Of a stretch of 64,000 bases of DNA, positions 1 through 11,224 are shown piece by piece. The stretch is taken from assembly GCA_973895155.1 (NCBI GenBank), contig OZ316899.1, positions 7,688,001 to 7,752,000 on the forward strand. Direction: 5' to 3'. Made by a program: the position numbers and the translations under genes. The notes under the pieces were generated by a model. That model made no database searches. It was not told the DNA's origin and worked only from the letters and a program-made list of their open reading frames with translations. This stretch comes from Marsupella aquatica. Lineage: Eukaryota > Marchantiophyta. Each line of letters opens with the position of its first letter. Within the stretch, counting starts at the first letter, position 1.

Positions 1-3000
1 CCATGGCTGAAGCCGGAGGTGTCGGACTCAGACTTGTTAGAATTCGTGGGATCATGGGAACCCGAGACCAATTCCACGAGGGTGTATGGGAAGGATTTCT
101 ATCTCACTCCCCCGGTGATTGCTGAGGTGTTTGGCTTGCCGATGGGTAATAAGACCAAGGTTGATACCAGGAAGACCTTGCTTGACAAGGATTTTTGGTC
201 GTTCCCAGGACCATCAACGAAGAATGGCTTCTTCCGGAACACCTACACCAACCCGCACATCGGAGAGATGATTGATTTCTTGCGAGTGACCATGCACTGT
301 AACTTGCCGAGGGCAGAGATCGGCAAGGCTCAGGTCTACCTGGCAGAAAGGCCAGATCCAAGTCGGGATTACAACGGGTACCTCCTCAACCAACTGAAGA
401 AGATCTTGAAGGAAGAACAGCAGGTGATCGGCGTGGGAAGCGTGTCCCAGCTTGGCTATCACGTGCCGATATGCCAGAAGTCAAATCTTTGCCCCAGTAC
501 TTCCCCTATCGGCAAGGGCACCGGAGGAGGTCCCGGAGCAGAGGCCGGCACCAGAGAAGCCCAACCAGCCCGACAGTCCGGAGATCGAGCAGGTGTTTAG
601 GCCAAGGAAAGAAGACTTGTCGATGCAGCAACCAAGCATGCAAAATCTGCTGAAATTGCTGGAGAAGGAAAAGAGAACGGTTCCGGCAACGGCAACGGCA
701 ACGGCACCGATACAGGACGCTGCCCCAGAAGTCGACCTCAGCCAACTCAGAAGAGAAGACCCCTTTACCGGAACCAAGGAGAGATTAAGGCCGGAACACA
801 AGCCGGGAGTGCGAATGTACGTGGGAGCCTCAAGCCCCGAATCAGAGGCAGAGGAGCCGGGAGTCCAAGTAGTGGAGGAGGCAATGGAAGGCTACAACAA
901 TGATAACTCCGGCTATGGGTCGGATCATCATGTTCCAGGAGTAAGGACCTGTGGCCGATTTATCCCCACACTTCCAAGAATAGTTCGAGGGGACCCCACC
1001 CAGCAGAGTAACCCCGAGTCTCCCCCACCATAGGTTGCTCCCCCGAGCTTTGACGGCATAAAGTAGACGGCACAAGAATTTCAGGAGCGACTTAGGGAGG
1101 AAGAGAGAGCAGCCCTGGCTAGGGAGAAGGATTTACCAGGAGGAGATTGGCCGGAGGACATCAAGCGGCTTGCCGAGAAAAGAAGCAACCCTCTTGCCAC
1201 CGTAGAAGAAATCCGCAAGACGGCTTGGGAGCAGAGGCCGCGGTGGTTGATGCCGATGACTTCTAGTTACTCCACCTATGCTAAGGATAGAGCCATGGAG
1301 TACGGAGAGATGTGTGGGGACCTGGCGCTCAGCATCTTTGGGGAGGAGTTGGAGCAGGGACCCTTTTTCCAAAGGGAGATGTTGGAAAAGCACCGATTAG
1401 AAGAAGCGGTGGCTTTGGAGAGAAGCAAGAAGGACAAGGTCATCCGGCGGCTTAGGGAGAAGGAAGCCGAGGTGGAAGACCTGCAGGCGGCCAAGAAAGC
1501 CCAAGATGAGTTGCGGATTAAGCGGCATGAGCTAAACATCATGCAGGGGCAGTTGGATACCGCTCAGTCTAACAATCAGATTATCAAAGATAAACTGACT
1601 CGGACCCAAGGAGAGTTGGCCGGCACAGTCAAGGAGAGAGAGAAATGGAAGCGAGAGCTAAGGGATGCAGAGGAAGCCCACTTAGCAACCAACAATCGGG
1701 CCATGGCGGAGAACCAGAGAAGGGAGAGGGCATTGAAAGGAGAGCTCGAAGATATCCATGGAGCCCTTGAGCAGAAGGAAGCAGAGTTAGGGAAATCCTA
1801 TCAAGGGATTATTGCGCTGCAACAGGAGCTTGCATCCCTGACGGCCAGCTTCAAGGCCGACCTGCGTGAAAAGGATGACCAGCTCGACCAGACTTATGCC
1901 AAGATGAATAAGATGGAGTCTGTGGTCGTCACAGAGCTCGACAGGGAGCTAAGAGCAACCCAGGAGGAGAGGGCTACCTTGAAAAAAGAATTGGAGGAAG
2001 CCAATAGGGAGCTGGAGGAGGCGCGCAAGGACCTGGATGAGACCCAGGAGGAGTTGGAGGAAATTACGAGGAAGATGGAGAACCTACAGCGGCGGGTCGA
2101 CAACCAAACGGAGCGGCTGAAGACACAAGCCGCAGTATTTAAATGCTTGGCTTCATCAGGTCCAACTCCAATTGGTGGAACCCAACCAGGGGTAGTATTG
2201 GCCGAAGGACAAGCCGTAACACTCACCCCGGTGCCGGAGGTAAGTGGCAAGGGGAAGGAACCGGCTCTCGAAATAGGGAAGAAGAAGAAGCGGAAACCTT
2301 CTAGGTCTGGGAGTTATACGGCTTCTCAAGCCGTTGTGACCGAAAAGATAAACCCGGCACCAACCTCCGGCATAGGCACGGTGGTGGATCCACTAGTCCT
2401 AGGAAGTGGAGATGGCAAGGCCGAGGCCGGGAGAACCAGTAATGCTGCCGAGGTACCAGATCCTCCACTAGAACATGTCGGGGAGGCCGAAGCCGAGGGT
2501 GGACCCAGTCAGGCCGATGAAGAGTTGACTCGGTCAGGGCATGTAATCTGTCAGAGGACGGACCAACGGTAGTGGCTGCGGAGGAAGCGTTGGGGGCGTC
2601 CATTGAGGACTAGCCACCGGTGTCGTGACGGTGTAAGGGCGCCGTCCCTTTTAGGGAGGGCGGACGTGGAGGTAGGAGGCGTGAGTGGGCAGGGCGGGCG
2701 CTGATCTCCAAGTTTAGACTTAGGATCAGGATCAGGAGACGGCCCTGACACTTAGATTAGTGGGATTTTGGATCCACGGGTGTGGACGACACTTGTGCTC
2801 CTGCCTCGCTGTACTTAGGTAGATTACAGTTAGGTAGATTACAGTAGGTAGATTAGGCTTACGCTGCAAGGAATCAGGCGGATCCACAACCAGGATAAGT
2901 ACCTGGGCTGCGGGGAGTTCAGGGCCTCTTCTTTAGCAAGTTTTTAGTTGCACCAGCAGGGCTGGGATCAAGTAGTAAGAGAAGCTCTCGGTTAGTTACT

Positions 3001-3228
3001 TTCGGAAGACCAGGAGAGGAATACAAGGGAGGGACTAGAATAGGCCGGCTAAGTATCTCATGACCCGATGAAGGATCTGTCCAGTATATGTGTGTAAAAT
3101 GTTAATAGAGGATTAGCAGCGTCCCATGCCGCTAAACCACGGAAACGGCCTCGCCAAGGATAAAACCTGCGGGAATCGGCTTGAGCAAGGGGGTTTCTTG
3201 GGTTTGGGGAGGCAGGGGACGCACCACA
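1..3228 (+). repeat. Long terminal repeat, family C copy 1 (5' part outside window)
   Basis: The 3' end (about 2580-3228) aligns with 8429-9328, and both end in GGGACGCACCACA. Compared with the second copy it lacks roughly 300 bp near 3000, where the TTCCGGCGGCGGAA block would lie. A complete copy of the same LTR type is at 33046-37647 and shows that this LTR normally holds a gene of about 1,100 codons. The start lies left of the window, so the 5' target duplication cannot be read; the bases after the LTR are CATGG. Confidence 0.75.
19..2572 (+). pseudogene. LTR-encoded protein (family C): GLP-motif domain plus long coiled coil, frameshifted
   Basis: Sense-strand gene inside the LTR. The first part (19 to about 475) encodes a globular domain with LTPPVIAEVFGLPMG followed by GFFRN and PHIGEMIDFLRV. 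The protein then shifts frame near 460-480 and continues in one frame to 2572, broken only by TAG at 1031 and 1064. From about 1247 it is a long Glu/Lys/Arg-rich coiled coil with heptads for about 300 residues, then a low-complexity basic tail. The whole order aligns with 33793-36741. The globular part resembles, by eye, plant transposon domains of the PMD or Transposase_32/Athila-ORF1 type; this is uncertain. Role unknown; a structural or nucleic-acid-binding accessory role is inference. Confidence 0.6.
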
Positions 3229-3232
3229 CATG

Positions 3233-4269
3233 GTAGCCAGTCATGAATTATACTCATTCATGGATGGGTACTCTGGTTATAACCAAATCAGGATTAGGCA
3301 GAAGGACCAAATCAAGACGGCCTTCATCACGGAATGGGGGATCTATATCTTCAATCGTATGCCGTTTGGACTCTGCAATGCACCAGCTATGTTCCAATGA
3401 TTCATGGTGAACATTTTCCATGACTACTTGAGAAAGTTCATGGAAATCTTCATTGATGACTTTGCAGTATTTGGAAAAGCATCGAAGCATGCTAAATACC
3501 TAAGGAAGACCTTCATGAGATGCAGAGAGGTAGGTCTCAAGTTACCCCCAGATAAATTTTTCTTTGGAGTAACAGAAGGTGTGCTGCTAGGGCACAAAGT
3601 ATCGAAGAAGGGCATTGAGATTGACAAGGGTAAGCTAGCAGTATGGCTTGATATCATGCAACCTAAGAACATAAAGGATGTGAGATCCTTCTTGGGGTGC
3701 ATTGGGTATTACCGCCGGTTCATCAAGGATTTTGCCAAGCTAGCCTTACCATTAACCAACATGCTCAAGGCAGGCGCAGACTTTGAACCCACAACAGAAA
3801 GAGTAACAGTTGTGGTGGAATTAAAGCAAAAGTTAGTAGAGGCCCCAGTCATGATAGCACTAGACTGGAACAAAGATTTTCATGTCTTCATAGATGTCTC
3901 AGGCTTCTGTATCGGCTCAGTATTAAGTCAGTTAGATGAGAAAGGAAGGGACCATCCCATATACTTTGCAAGCCACCAGCTTGCCGATGCCGAACGGAAC
4001 TACTCCACCATAGAAAGAGAAGCTTTAGGAGTTATTTATTCATGTAAAAAGTTTAGGCATTATTTGCTAGGGTACAAAGTAATCTTTCATACCAATCATG
4101 AAAGTTTGAAATATCTAGTAAATAAGCCGGACCTTACAAGTAGGGTAGCAAGATGGATTTTGTTATTACAGGAATTTGACTACGAGCTAAAAATCAAGCC
4201 GGGAAAGCTACACGCCAATGCCGACTTCTTTTCAAGGATCACAGATGAACCTGCCACAGATTGCATCGA
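3233..4269 (+). pseudogene. pol: Ty3/gypsy reverse transcriptase-RNase H
   Basis: One frame covers RT from the YSFMDGYSGYNQI motif, MPFGLCNAPAMF, the active-site FIDD (about 3450) and the connection domain, into RNase H with VFIDVSGF, NHESLKYL and the terminal HANADFFSRI. An in-frame TGA at 3398 sits where the related copy at 37775-38155 has Arg (FQRLM), consistent with CGA to TGA. The N-terminal RT fingers are absent. The frame ran on into the integrase linker, but a solo LTR landed at 4270; across the 5-bp target duplication the two halves are in the same frame. Confidence 0.85.
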
Positions 4270-4282
4270 TGTGACGTCGATG

Positions 4283-4760
4283 ACATAGAGGTTAGCAGAC
4301 ACGGATAGCGGATATGGATAGAGGTTAGCGGACACGGATAGCGGATACGGATAGAGGTTAGCGGACACGGATAGCGGATACAGATAGAGGTTAGCGGACA
4401 GGGATAGCGGATACGGATAGAGGTTAGCGGACACGGATAGCGGATACGGATAGAGGTTAGCGGATACAGATACCGGATAGTGGCTAGTGGCTAGCGGATT
4501 TAGATTGGGGTTAGACTAAACCCGGGACAACGGATAGCGGACAACGGATAGCGGACAACGGATAGCGGACAACGGACACGGACAACAGACACGGACAATG
4601 GATAGCGGACAACGGACACGGACAACGGACACGGATAGTAGACAGCAAGCACAGATAGCGAACATGGATAACGGACACGGACAACGAACACGGACACAGA
4701 CAACTGACACGGACAACGGACACGGATAGCGGACACGGACACGGATAGCGGCTTAGCCCG
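4283..4760 (+). repeat. Minisatellite of GGATAGCGGACACGGATAGA-type units
   Basis: Direct repeats based on GATAGCGGACACGGATA and GAGGTTAGCG, about 33 bp per unit and regular to about 4470, then shorter GATAGCGGACAAC units to about 4735. They lie just inside the LTR start. Copies 2 and 3 of this LTR have unrelated GCTAAGCTGAAGCCGTGCTT repeats at the matching place, so this end of the LTR is prone to tandem amplification. Confidence 0.85.
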
Positions 4761-5167
4761 AGGCCACGGGTTAACTCTTCTAAGGTTAGATAGGATAGCT
4801 AGGCTAGCCGAACTTGGGTTAGCTATGTAACTTGGGTTAGCGTAGCAATGAGTACCCCCTCTCGGTTGCGGGGGCATAACTTTATGTGTATTTGGCCAAA
4901 TCGGCTATAATTGACCTCGTTGGAAAGAGGAGCTCAAGCCGCTTCCAACGCTGCTATCCACGCAGCAAATGGTTGAATAGAGAAATCGGGAGAGGAGGCG
5001 CAAGCTCGCAAAAACCATGGAGGAGGGCCAAATCCGAAGTACGTAGCCAATTCGAGATAGAAATAAAGTTGCGAGTTAGGGTTCAGTAGTTAGAGATAGT
5101 GGCGGCTCTGTTAGGGCTGGGATGGGGCTCCAGCAGCGTAGTATCCACCCATTTGGGCTCAGTATGA

Positions 5168-5210
5168 GAGTATATAGAGTAGTCCCCCGGTAGAGGCAAG
5201 GGGGGGGACT
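5168..5210 (+). promoter_or_regulatory. Putative LTR-A core promoter: TATA box and C-run/G-run hairpin
   Basis: TATATAGAG at about 5171 is followed within 15 nt by CCCCC, GGTAGAGGCAA and a run of G, which can fold as a stem-loop. The same TATATA plus hairpin arrangement is present in LTR-A copies 2 (21179-21215) and 3 (51170-51212). A weaker version (TAGTATTTAG plus the same hairpin) is in LTR-B copies 1 (42490-42530) and 3 (63173-63215). Conservation across two LTR families argues for function. The transcription start is inferred, not seen. Confidence 0.5.
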
Positions 5211-5255
5211 TCAGTTGTGTGATCTCACTTAGACTGAGCAGCAGGGAGGAGCTCT

Positions 5256-5603
5256 GTGCAAGCAAGGCTGGACTTGGACGCTGCGTGTTGGGGAGAGCTT
5301 GGTTGTGCTATTACTCAGGGAGTAATCAGCCAAGCTTCACAACTGCAACGGGTTGCTAGGTTTGCGAGCTGGATTGTGGCTCTTTCTAGTGGGCAGCACA
5401 ACTGGGTCCTTTTCCCCCGATATAGAGCCTTGGTGATAGGTGATGTATTGGTGATTGGAAACTGTGGGGAGGATGTCAATTTGATTTGTGGTGAGCACAT
5501 TAGGGAGGCTGAGATACTGATTGAGGGGCAGCAGAAGGAGCATTTACAGTTTGGTCTGGCAAGGCTACGTGATCCATGGGGAGTCCCGGCCTTTGTCTGG
5601 TAG
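5256..5603 (+). CDS. Small ORF conserved in all three LTR-A copies (115 aa), function unknown
   Basis: Open frame downstream of the putative TATA box, same strand as the LTR. It contains LFPRYRALVIGDVLVI and LARLRDPWGVPAFVW. The equivalent frame is open in the other copies (20783-21034 and 50698-51120, minus), with mostly conservative residue changes between copies. It begins with GTG here, so the true start is unclear and it may not be translated. No family recognised. Confidence 0.35.
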   Translation: MQARLDLDAACWGELGCAITQGVISQASQLQRVARFASWIVALSSGQHNWVLFPRYRALVIGDVLVIGNCGEDVNLICGEHIREAEILIEGQQKEHLQFGLARLRDPWGVPAFVW

Positions 5604-6586
5604 AGAGCACTAAGGGATTTATGGCTAGAGCTGAGCTTGCAAGGCAAGCATGAGGCCGGGCCTCATTGCAATCTGGGGTAGATCGTCGTTAGGCCTGGTA
5701 CCAGCTTTGAAGTCGAGTCGACTATGCATGCGTAACTTGACGTTCTGAATTGGAGGTGTGAGATCTGTATGTGCCCCCAAGAATGAAGTGCAGTGAAGGA
5801 GGTTGAGTTCAGGATTGAGTTTGCAAGGCAAGTACGGGATTGGTTTGAGTCCAATCTGCCGTCGCAATCTGGAGTGAGCCGGGCTCAGGTTCAGGATTGA
5901 GCTTGCATGGCAAGCATGGGGCTTGCGGGGCAAGCACGTCACAATCTGGAGGAGACAGTCTTCGGCCCTAGTGTTCGGATCAAGTGTTCTCAGTGAACTA
6001 TTGTGCACATCTTTGAATCTAATTGAGTTTTCCTCTCAGGCCTCATTTCTCTCATGGATGTGTGTGTGTGAGGCAATTTGAGTGTACAATGGGACTAGCA
6101 GCGCCACTGAGAGGTGTACAGGGTGCATTGAAGCGGGTTGGGTGAGGACTGTCATAGCTTTGATTGCTGAGAGTGGAATGGCAGAGTGGTGGGGCAATGG
6201 CTTAGAAGTCCCTAAGCCGGGAATCAGTCAAGAGTCACTGGTTTATGGGTACATTTTGGCGGCGGAATAGAAACATACCTATGACAGTAAGCATACGTAT
6301 AGACCTATGTGCACCGTAGCGCTAGGCCCTGTGTGTACGGGCCCAATATGAAGACCCCTTCTCACCAGAACTATCATGAGCGCAAATCTGATGCCCAACC
6401 TTGGTTCCTTGGGATTGAGCTTGGGTGATGTGTGATAGAGTCTTGCTATGATAGTCTGGTGTTAAGGGCATAAATTGGTGTTTACCGGCCTTCACAACAT
6501 CCCTTCGTGATCCTCAGGTACAAGGAGATGGTTTTGGCACCCATAGTGACATCTTTGGTGTTAAGACCCATGTCAACCGCGTGACA

Positions 6587-7943
6587 ATCGATGACCGATT
6601 TCCCGACGAAGAGCTATTCATTGTGGAAATAGCTGATACATGGTACCCTGAGATGTTGCAATTTCTCAGCACGTCCAGATTACAGCCAGGGCTAACCCGA
6701 GAACAAGCCGCAGTCTTTCTACGCAAGGTCAGACAGTATCAGTACATTAAGGGTGTGCTACACAGGTATGGAATCAGCAGCACAATTCAAAGGTGTTTGG
6801 AGAAGGGAGAGGTAAAACGAGTCTTACGGGCTATGCATGGGGAGGAAGCCGGCGGACATTTTTCTCCAGTAACCACGTCTACAAAGATATTAAATGTCGG
6901 TTACTGGTGGCCCACATTGCACAAAGATGTCTATCAGTTTATCAAACAATGCGATCCTTGTCAACAAGCGGGGGGACCAAGGGCGTCCACAAGACATCCT
7001 CTGCACCCTATTCTACCTCTGGCACCATTCAAGAAGTGGGGTATTGATTTCATGGGACCTCTGAAACCATTGACCCATCCTCGGAGAAACAAGTACATAA
7101 TCCTGGCCACGGATTATGCAACTAAATGGGTGGAGGCCAGGCTAACGACGAAGGATGACGCAATTACTACGGCTCGATTCATGTATGAGCAGATCTTCAC
7201 CAGGTATGGAGCACCCTTAGAATTAGTTAGTGATAGAGGAACCCATTTTCTGAATGATATAATTAGTCATTTAAATAAGCAGTATTTAGTTAGACATAGA
7301 CCTACTACTCCTTACCACCCAAAGGCAAATTAATGGGTTGACAGAACGAGCCAATGGGATTATAGGAAAAATATTAAACAAAACTGTAGCTCAGATCAAA
7401 CTCGATTGGGATGATAAAGTGTTTGCTGCTGTTTTTGCTTACAATTTAGCCTATAAATCCACTACCGGTCATACACCCTTTTTCTTAACCTTTGGGCAAG
7501 AAGCTCTGGTACCCATGCAACTTGAGATACCCACATTTCAAATTACAATTGAGGAAAGAGTCTCTGAGGAGGAAAGCCTAAAGGAGCGAGAATATAGATT
7601 AGAAGCTTTAGAAGAAGCAAGAATGATTTCAGCCGAGAGAGTAGAATATAGACAAAATACCATGAAGCAGCAATACGATAAAAGATTGAAACCAGTTAGT
7701 ATCCACACAGGAGATCTAGTATTACTTTATGATAGTAGGTATAGTAGGTTCCCGGGTAAACTTTACACTCGCTGGTTAGGACCCTTCAGAGTAAACATGA
7801 AGTTCTCCAATGGCTCCGTGCAATTGGCCAACACTACTGGAGAAATATACCCCGTTTGCATTCATTGCGACCGCCTCAAGAAATACTATATGGACGAAGA
7901 TGAAGTTGTTTGCGAGGACGCTTCACAATTAAGTGGGGAGCTA
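6587..7943 (+). pseudogene. pol: Ty3/gypsy integrase
   Basis: The N-terminal zinc-binding HHCC motif is present (MHGEEAGGHF then CDPCQQAG). The catalytic core has GIDFMGPL (first Asp) and LVSDRGTHF (second Asp). The core is broken after YHPKAN at about 7330 by a TAAT insertion; the frame resumes with GLTERANG, which holds the catalytic Glu, and runs to 7955. The C-terminal part carries a GPFRV-type motif and ends without a chromodomain, just before the polypurine tract. Originally continuous with the RT-RNase H at 3233-4269 and separated by the solo LTR. Confidence 0.85.
7928..7943 (+). other. Polypurine tract of the family-C gypsy element
   Basis: TTAAGTGGGGAGCTA lies immediately before the 3' LTR start TGTGATGCC, the expected place for the plus-strand primer of an LTR retrotransposon. 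The tract overlaps the last codons of the integrase frame. Confidence 0.6.
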
Positions 7944-9328
7944 TGTGATGCCTAGCCAGGAATCATTAGGCCAGTTTAATTAGTAAAATCAGGAGTGTAC
8001 CGTAGGAAACACCTTAGTATAGTAACAAAAATAGGGAAATATAAACAATTAAGGGTGACTATGGAACCCGAGCCGAGGCCAAAAGTAAGGACGTCGGGGG
8101 AAACACGATTAGGGTTAGGGAGTGCTAAGTACTGGCGGCTACTAACGGGAAGGAAGACCAGCCAAGGGGGGGGGGTAAGGACCGAGCGAAAGGACTGGCG
8201 GCTCATTTGCAAACACAAGCCAAGCGGACGACTACGGGAGGCCAACTGCTGTCCGCTGCTCAGGCAAGCACTCGGGGTGGAAGCAGATACCGACGATCAA
8301 CTCAAGAGGGGTATGAGCAACGTCAATCAAGCTGCTCATTTTTGGGGATGCCTGTTAGAACGGGTAATTGAGTACATTGGGACCTACCAGGAAAAGAATC
8401 AGAGAGAGCGGCTTGAGAACGGCAGGAGTGGAGGGCCGCTCCTTTTGAGGAGGGCGGACGTGGAGGGAGGAGGCGTGAGTGGGCAGGGCGGGCTCAGATC
8501 TCCAAGTTTAGAATTAGGATCAGGACCAAGGGGCGGCCCTGACACTTAGCTTAGTGGGATTGCGGATCCACTGGTAAGAGCAACACTTGTGCTTGTGCCT
8601 TACTGTACATAGGTAGATTACAGTTAGGTAGATTAGGCTTACGCTGCAAGGAATTAGGCGGATCCACTACCAGGATAAGTACTTGGGCAGCGGGGAGTTC
8701 AGGGCCTTCTTCCTTAGCAAGTTTTTAGTGCACCAACATGGCTGGGATCAAGTAGTTAAAGAAGCTCTCGGTTAGTTATACTGTGACCCTTGTGTATATT
8801 CATGTTTCCTCATACCTAAGAAATGAATAGAGTTGGCCTCACGGCTTAGTTCGCAGATCTTGTATATGAGAAGTACTGTTTGTATGGCAAGTGCATGGTA
8901 TAACTCAATCAGAAGGAGTCATTTTGCTATTTGTGTGTCGCATTAACTTGTTTGAAGATTGCCCGCATCAACCAAGAAGGGAGTAAGCAAGGTAGTAAGA
9001 GTTGGATGTGTCAAGCTTAGAGAGGTCTTAGCGGCTTACCCAAGCTAGTTGGGGATCATTCCGGCGGCGGAATCCAAACATACCTAAAGGAAAACCGAGA
9101 GAGGAGGACAAGGGAAGGCCGAGAATAGGCCGGCTACGTATCTCATGACCCGATGAAGGATCTGTCCAGTATATGTGAGTAAAATGTTAATAGCAATAGT
9201 AGTAGAAGGAAGTTAGCAGCGTCCCATGCCGCTAAGCCGCAAAATCGGCCTTGCCAAGAGCGAAACCTGCGGGAATCGGCTTGAGCAGAGGGGTTTCTTG
9301 GGTTTAGGGAGCCATGGGACGCACCACA
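7944..9328 (+). repeat. 3' LTR, family C copy 2, internally deleted (1385 bp)
   Basis: Begins TGTGATGCCTAGCCAGGAATC and ends GGGACGCACCACA. Its first 480 bp match the 5' part of the full LTR at 33046, including the coding segment NVNQAAHFWGCLLE at about 8310-8360. Near 8430 it jumps to sequence matching the LTR 3' part at 2640-3228, so about 3 kb holding most of the LTR gene is deleted. It retains TTCCGGCGGCGGAA followed by AAACATACCT at 9059-9086. The following bases, GTCAT, lie inside the ParB-like gene. Confidence 0.75.
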
Positions 9329-10350
9329 GTCATGTTCTTGAAGTACCAAGTCTTCCCGTGGCCACGATTTTGAGCCTTGAGGAAACCCTCCAGCATCTCC
9401 TTCAACATAAGCAAACTGTACTCCTCCAATGGAGTGTTCAACAACTTTGCCACCCGATTGGCATCATTGAACCATGACATCCTCACGACAGTCAAGCTTA
9501 TCTTGGACACGACAAAGAATGTTCTTAGGTCTAACATTCAAACAAGGCAATCTTTGACAGATTGCCAATAGGGTATTCACACAAGGGAAACAATATTGTA
9601 TACCTGTTGTTACAAAATGTGAGTTACTTATGAGTTCAGAGCGTGCATTGCTTGCTCAACCTTCTTGAATCCGTCCTTTCCAGCATTCAAAAGAGAGAAT
9701 CTGACAAACGGATGGTACTACGGTTGATCTCCAAACTCCTTCGCAACTGCAGACCAAGCTATGTACCTATGGTTTCCGTCAAAAACCCAAAACATCTTGT
9801 CCTTGAGCATTTTGAAGTCCTCTAACGCATCGCACTCTTGCTCAAACTGCTCATTGATTTCAGTCCACAGCAAGTCCCAATAGGGCTTGAACTCTGCCAC
9901 TGTCCTTGTCTCCCCTGATTCATTGAACTCAGTGATGTGGAACTCGCTAAGCTTTACAACATAGCCAAGCTCTCTTTGAATCCTTTTTTTAGTTTGACTA
10001 CCGACTCATCATGAAGATTCCTGATGGCCTCCATTGGCATGAGCCGGCATAAGGGGATCCGGGGAGGATCCTTTTCAAACTTTGTCTCATACTTGGAGAC
10101 GATTGACTCCCAAGCTCCCTTCTCTGCAATATCTACTAATTCCGCTGCTCCTATTGGCTCAAACAACATTTTCTTTGGCTCAAACTTCCTCCTTGAGTCC
10201 ATTGACTCCACAAGGGGACCACCTTTGTGAGCGTGTTAGTCAAGATGTCACTGGCAAAGGGGACAAAGACCGTTGTTTCTTACTCCGTTGAGAAGTTCCG
10301 CTATCAACAGGTCCAGCAACCGAACCAACCGAGTCTTTCCTCTTCACCAT
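9329..10350 (-). pseudogene. ParB/sulfiredoxin-like domain protein, C-terminus cut off by the gypsy LTR
   Basis: Leftward gene starting with ATG at 10350 and a Lys/Arg-rich, NLS-like N-terminus (SKKQRS). Two shifts of frame at GTCCCC runs precede the frame at 10211-9954. The core holds PMEAIRNLHDESVVKLKKGF and the motif VFDGNHRYIAW (about 9755), which matches the ParB-type GxHR signature. TAG at 9718-9720 is in frame, after which codons stay sensible (AMHALN). A probable intron (about 9531-9627, GTAAC..GTTAG) precedes a last exon with RMSWFNDANRVAKLLNTP that runs into the LTR. DNA-binding or CTPase/nuclease activity is possible for this fold; actual role unknown. Confidence 0.6.
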
Positions 10351-10524
10351 TGTGAGCTAAGATTACATGAGAAAACATTCAAGAATTAATTCACAATAAC
10401 CATACATCTTGGCGAGCCCCGCTGAGCAAAAGTTTTGACATGTCAAGCTTGCAACATACATTCAAATCGTGTAGACAGTCATGCAGTGAACAAGGGATCT
10501 AACCTCAGAGATAGGAGAAGCACC

Positions 10525-10755
10525 GTGCTTGAAACTACAACCCGCTGAGAGTGATTTGACTGCCGCCAACTGAGACCTTCAAATCACCTATTGTAGCACA
10601 GAGTTTGAAACTTTGAGAGTCGACCGCTGCCAAGCTCAAACCAGACTGAGACCTTCAAATCACCTTTGCCAACCAGCACAGAGCTTGAAACTATGGGACT
10701 CGACCACCGCCAAGGTGAAGCCTTCAAAACACCTTCGCAAACCAGGGCACACGAC
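10525..10755. repeat. Short tandem repeat (about 2-3 diverged units of roughly 100 bp)
   Basis: Units share GAGACCTTCAAATCACCT, GCACAGAG.TTGAAACT and CGACC.C.GCCAAG. The region lies upstream of the ParB-like gene. No coding frame of note overlaps it. Confidence 0.6.
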
Positions 10756-11200
10756 CACACTTGCCAAGAATAAGTGGAAGAGAGGAAAGCCAACATGATT
10801 GGAAGACTGGGATGAAGAGCGGAGGGGACCTAGGAAGAGCGAGGATGCGTGAGGAATAACGGGGAGTGAATGAGACGGGGAGTGAATGATGAAGAGTGAG
10901 GAAGCGCAGGGATAAGTGAGAAAGACGTTGAAAGCCCTAACGAAGAGTGAAGAGCAAGAGTGACAAGGAAGAGTAAGGAAGAAGGACCCTCGTACCGCAA
11001 GTACTGCACCGCACGGAAGTACGCCATGGATACAAGAGATCCCCGATACCGCACTGCAACACAAGTACATGGATACGGGAGATCCAAACTATACTAGAGA
11101 ACGTACATCTTGTTAATTAACGGGCCAAACAAAAAAGTACGCGGCCAAACAAGAAAGTACATAAGGTTGTAGGGTTTATGGCCCAGTACGGGGGTATAAG
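10756..11200. other. Purine-rich non-coding stretch
   Basis: GA-rich sequence with repeated GGGGAGTGAATGA and GAAGAGTGA words. I see no gene, promoter or terminal repeat. Frames here are short and low in complexity. Confidence 0.5.
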
Positions 11201-11224
11201 ATACGGCCAATGTTTAGGGTTTAG

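Larger units (their letters stand above)
4270..6586 (+). mobile_element. Solo LTR, family A copy 1 (2317 bp), inserted between RNase H and integrase
   Basis: Starts TGTGACG and ends CGTGACA, and is flanked by the perfect 5-bp direct repeat ATCGA (4265-4269 and 6587-6591). No internal region is present, so it looks like a solo LTR left by LTR-LTR recombination. It matches two other copies at 19803-22240 and 49817-52239, both in the opposite orientation. Its 5' 600 bp has been replaced by or expanded into a minisatellite, which the other copies lack. Confidence 0.9.
1..9328 (+). mobile_element. Ty3/gypsy retrotransposon with giant ORF-bearing LTRs (family C), 5' end outside the window
   Basis: Reads 5' to 3' as: LTR with its own gene (to 3228), reverse transcriptase-RNase H (3233-4269), a later solo-LTR insertion (4270-6586), integrase (6587-7943), a polypurine tract and a second LTR (7944-9328). 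The LTRs end in TGTGATGCC and CGCACCACA, an inverted repeat. No chromodomain follows the integrase, so a non-chromoviral (Tat/Athila-like) lineage is the best fit. Gag, protease and the N-terminal third of RT are missing: the LTR end at 3228 runs straight into mid-RT codons, which means an internal deletion or an LTR inserted into RT. The RT has an in-frame TGA and the integrase a 4-bp insertion, so the element is dead. Confidence 0.8.

Noticed and set aside
4510-4877. Minus frames rich in Ser/Val/Cys/Pro over the minisatellite
   Set aside because: Pure consequence of the tandem repeat; periodic and without a family.
10584-11087. Several overlapping frames of 70-136 codons
   Set aside because: They lie in tandem and purine-rich repeats and have no recognisable domain or codon bias.
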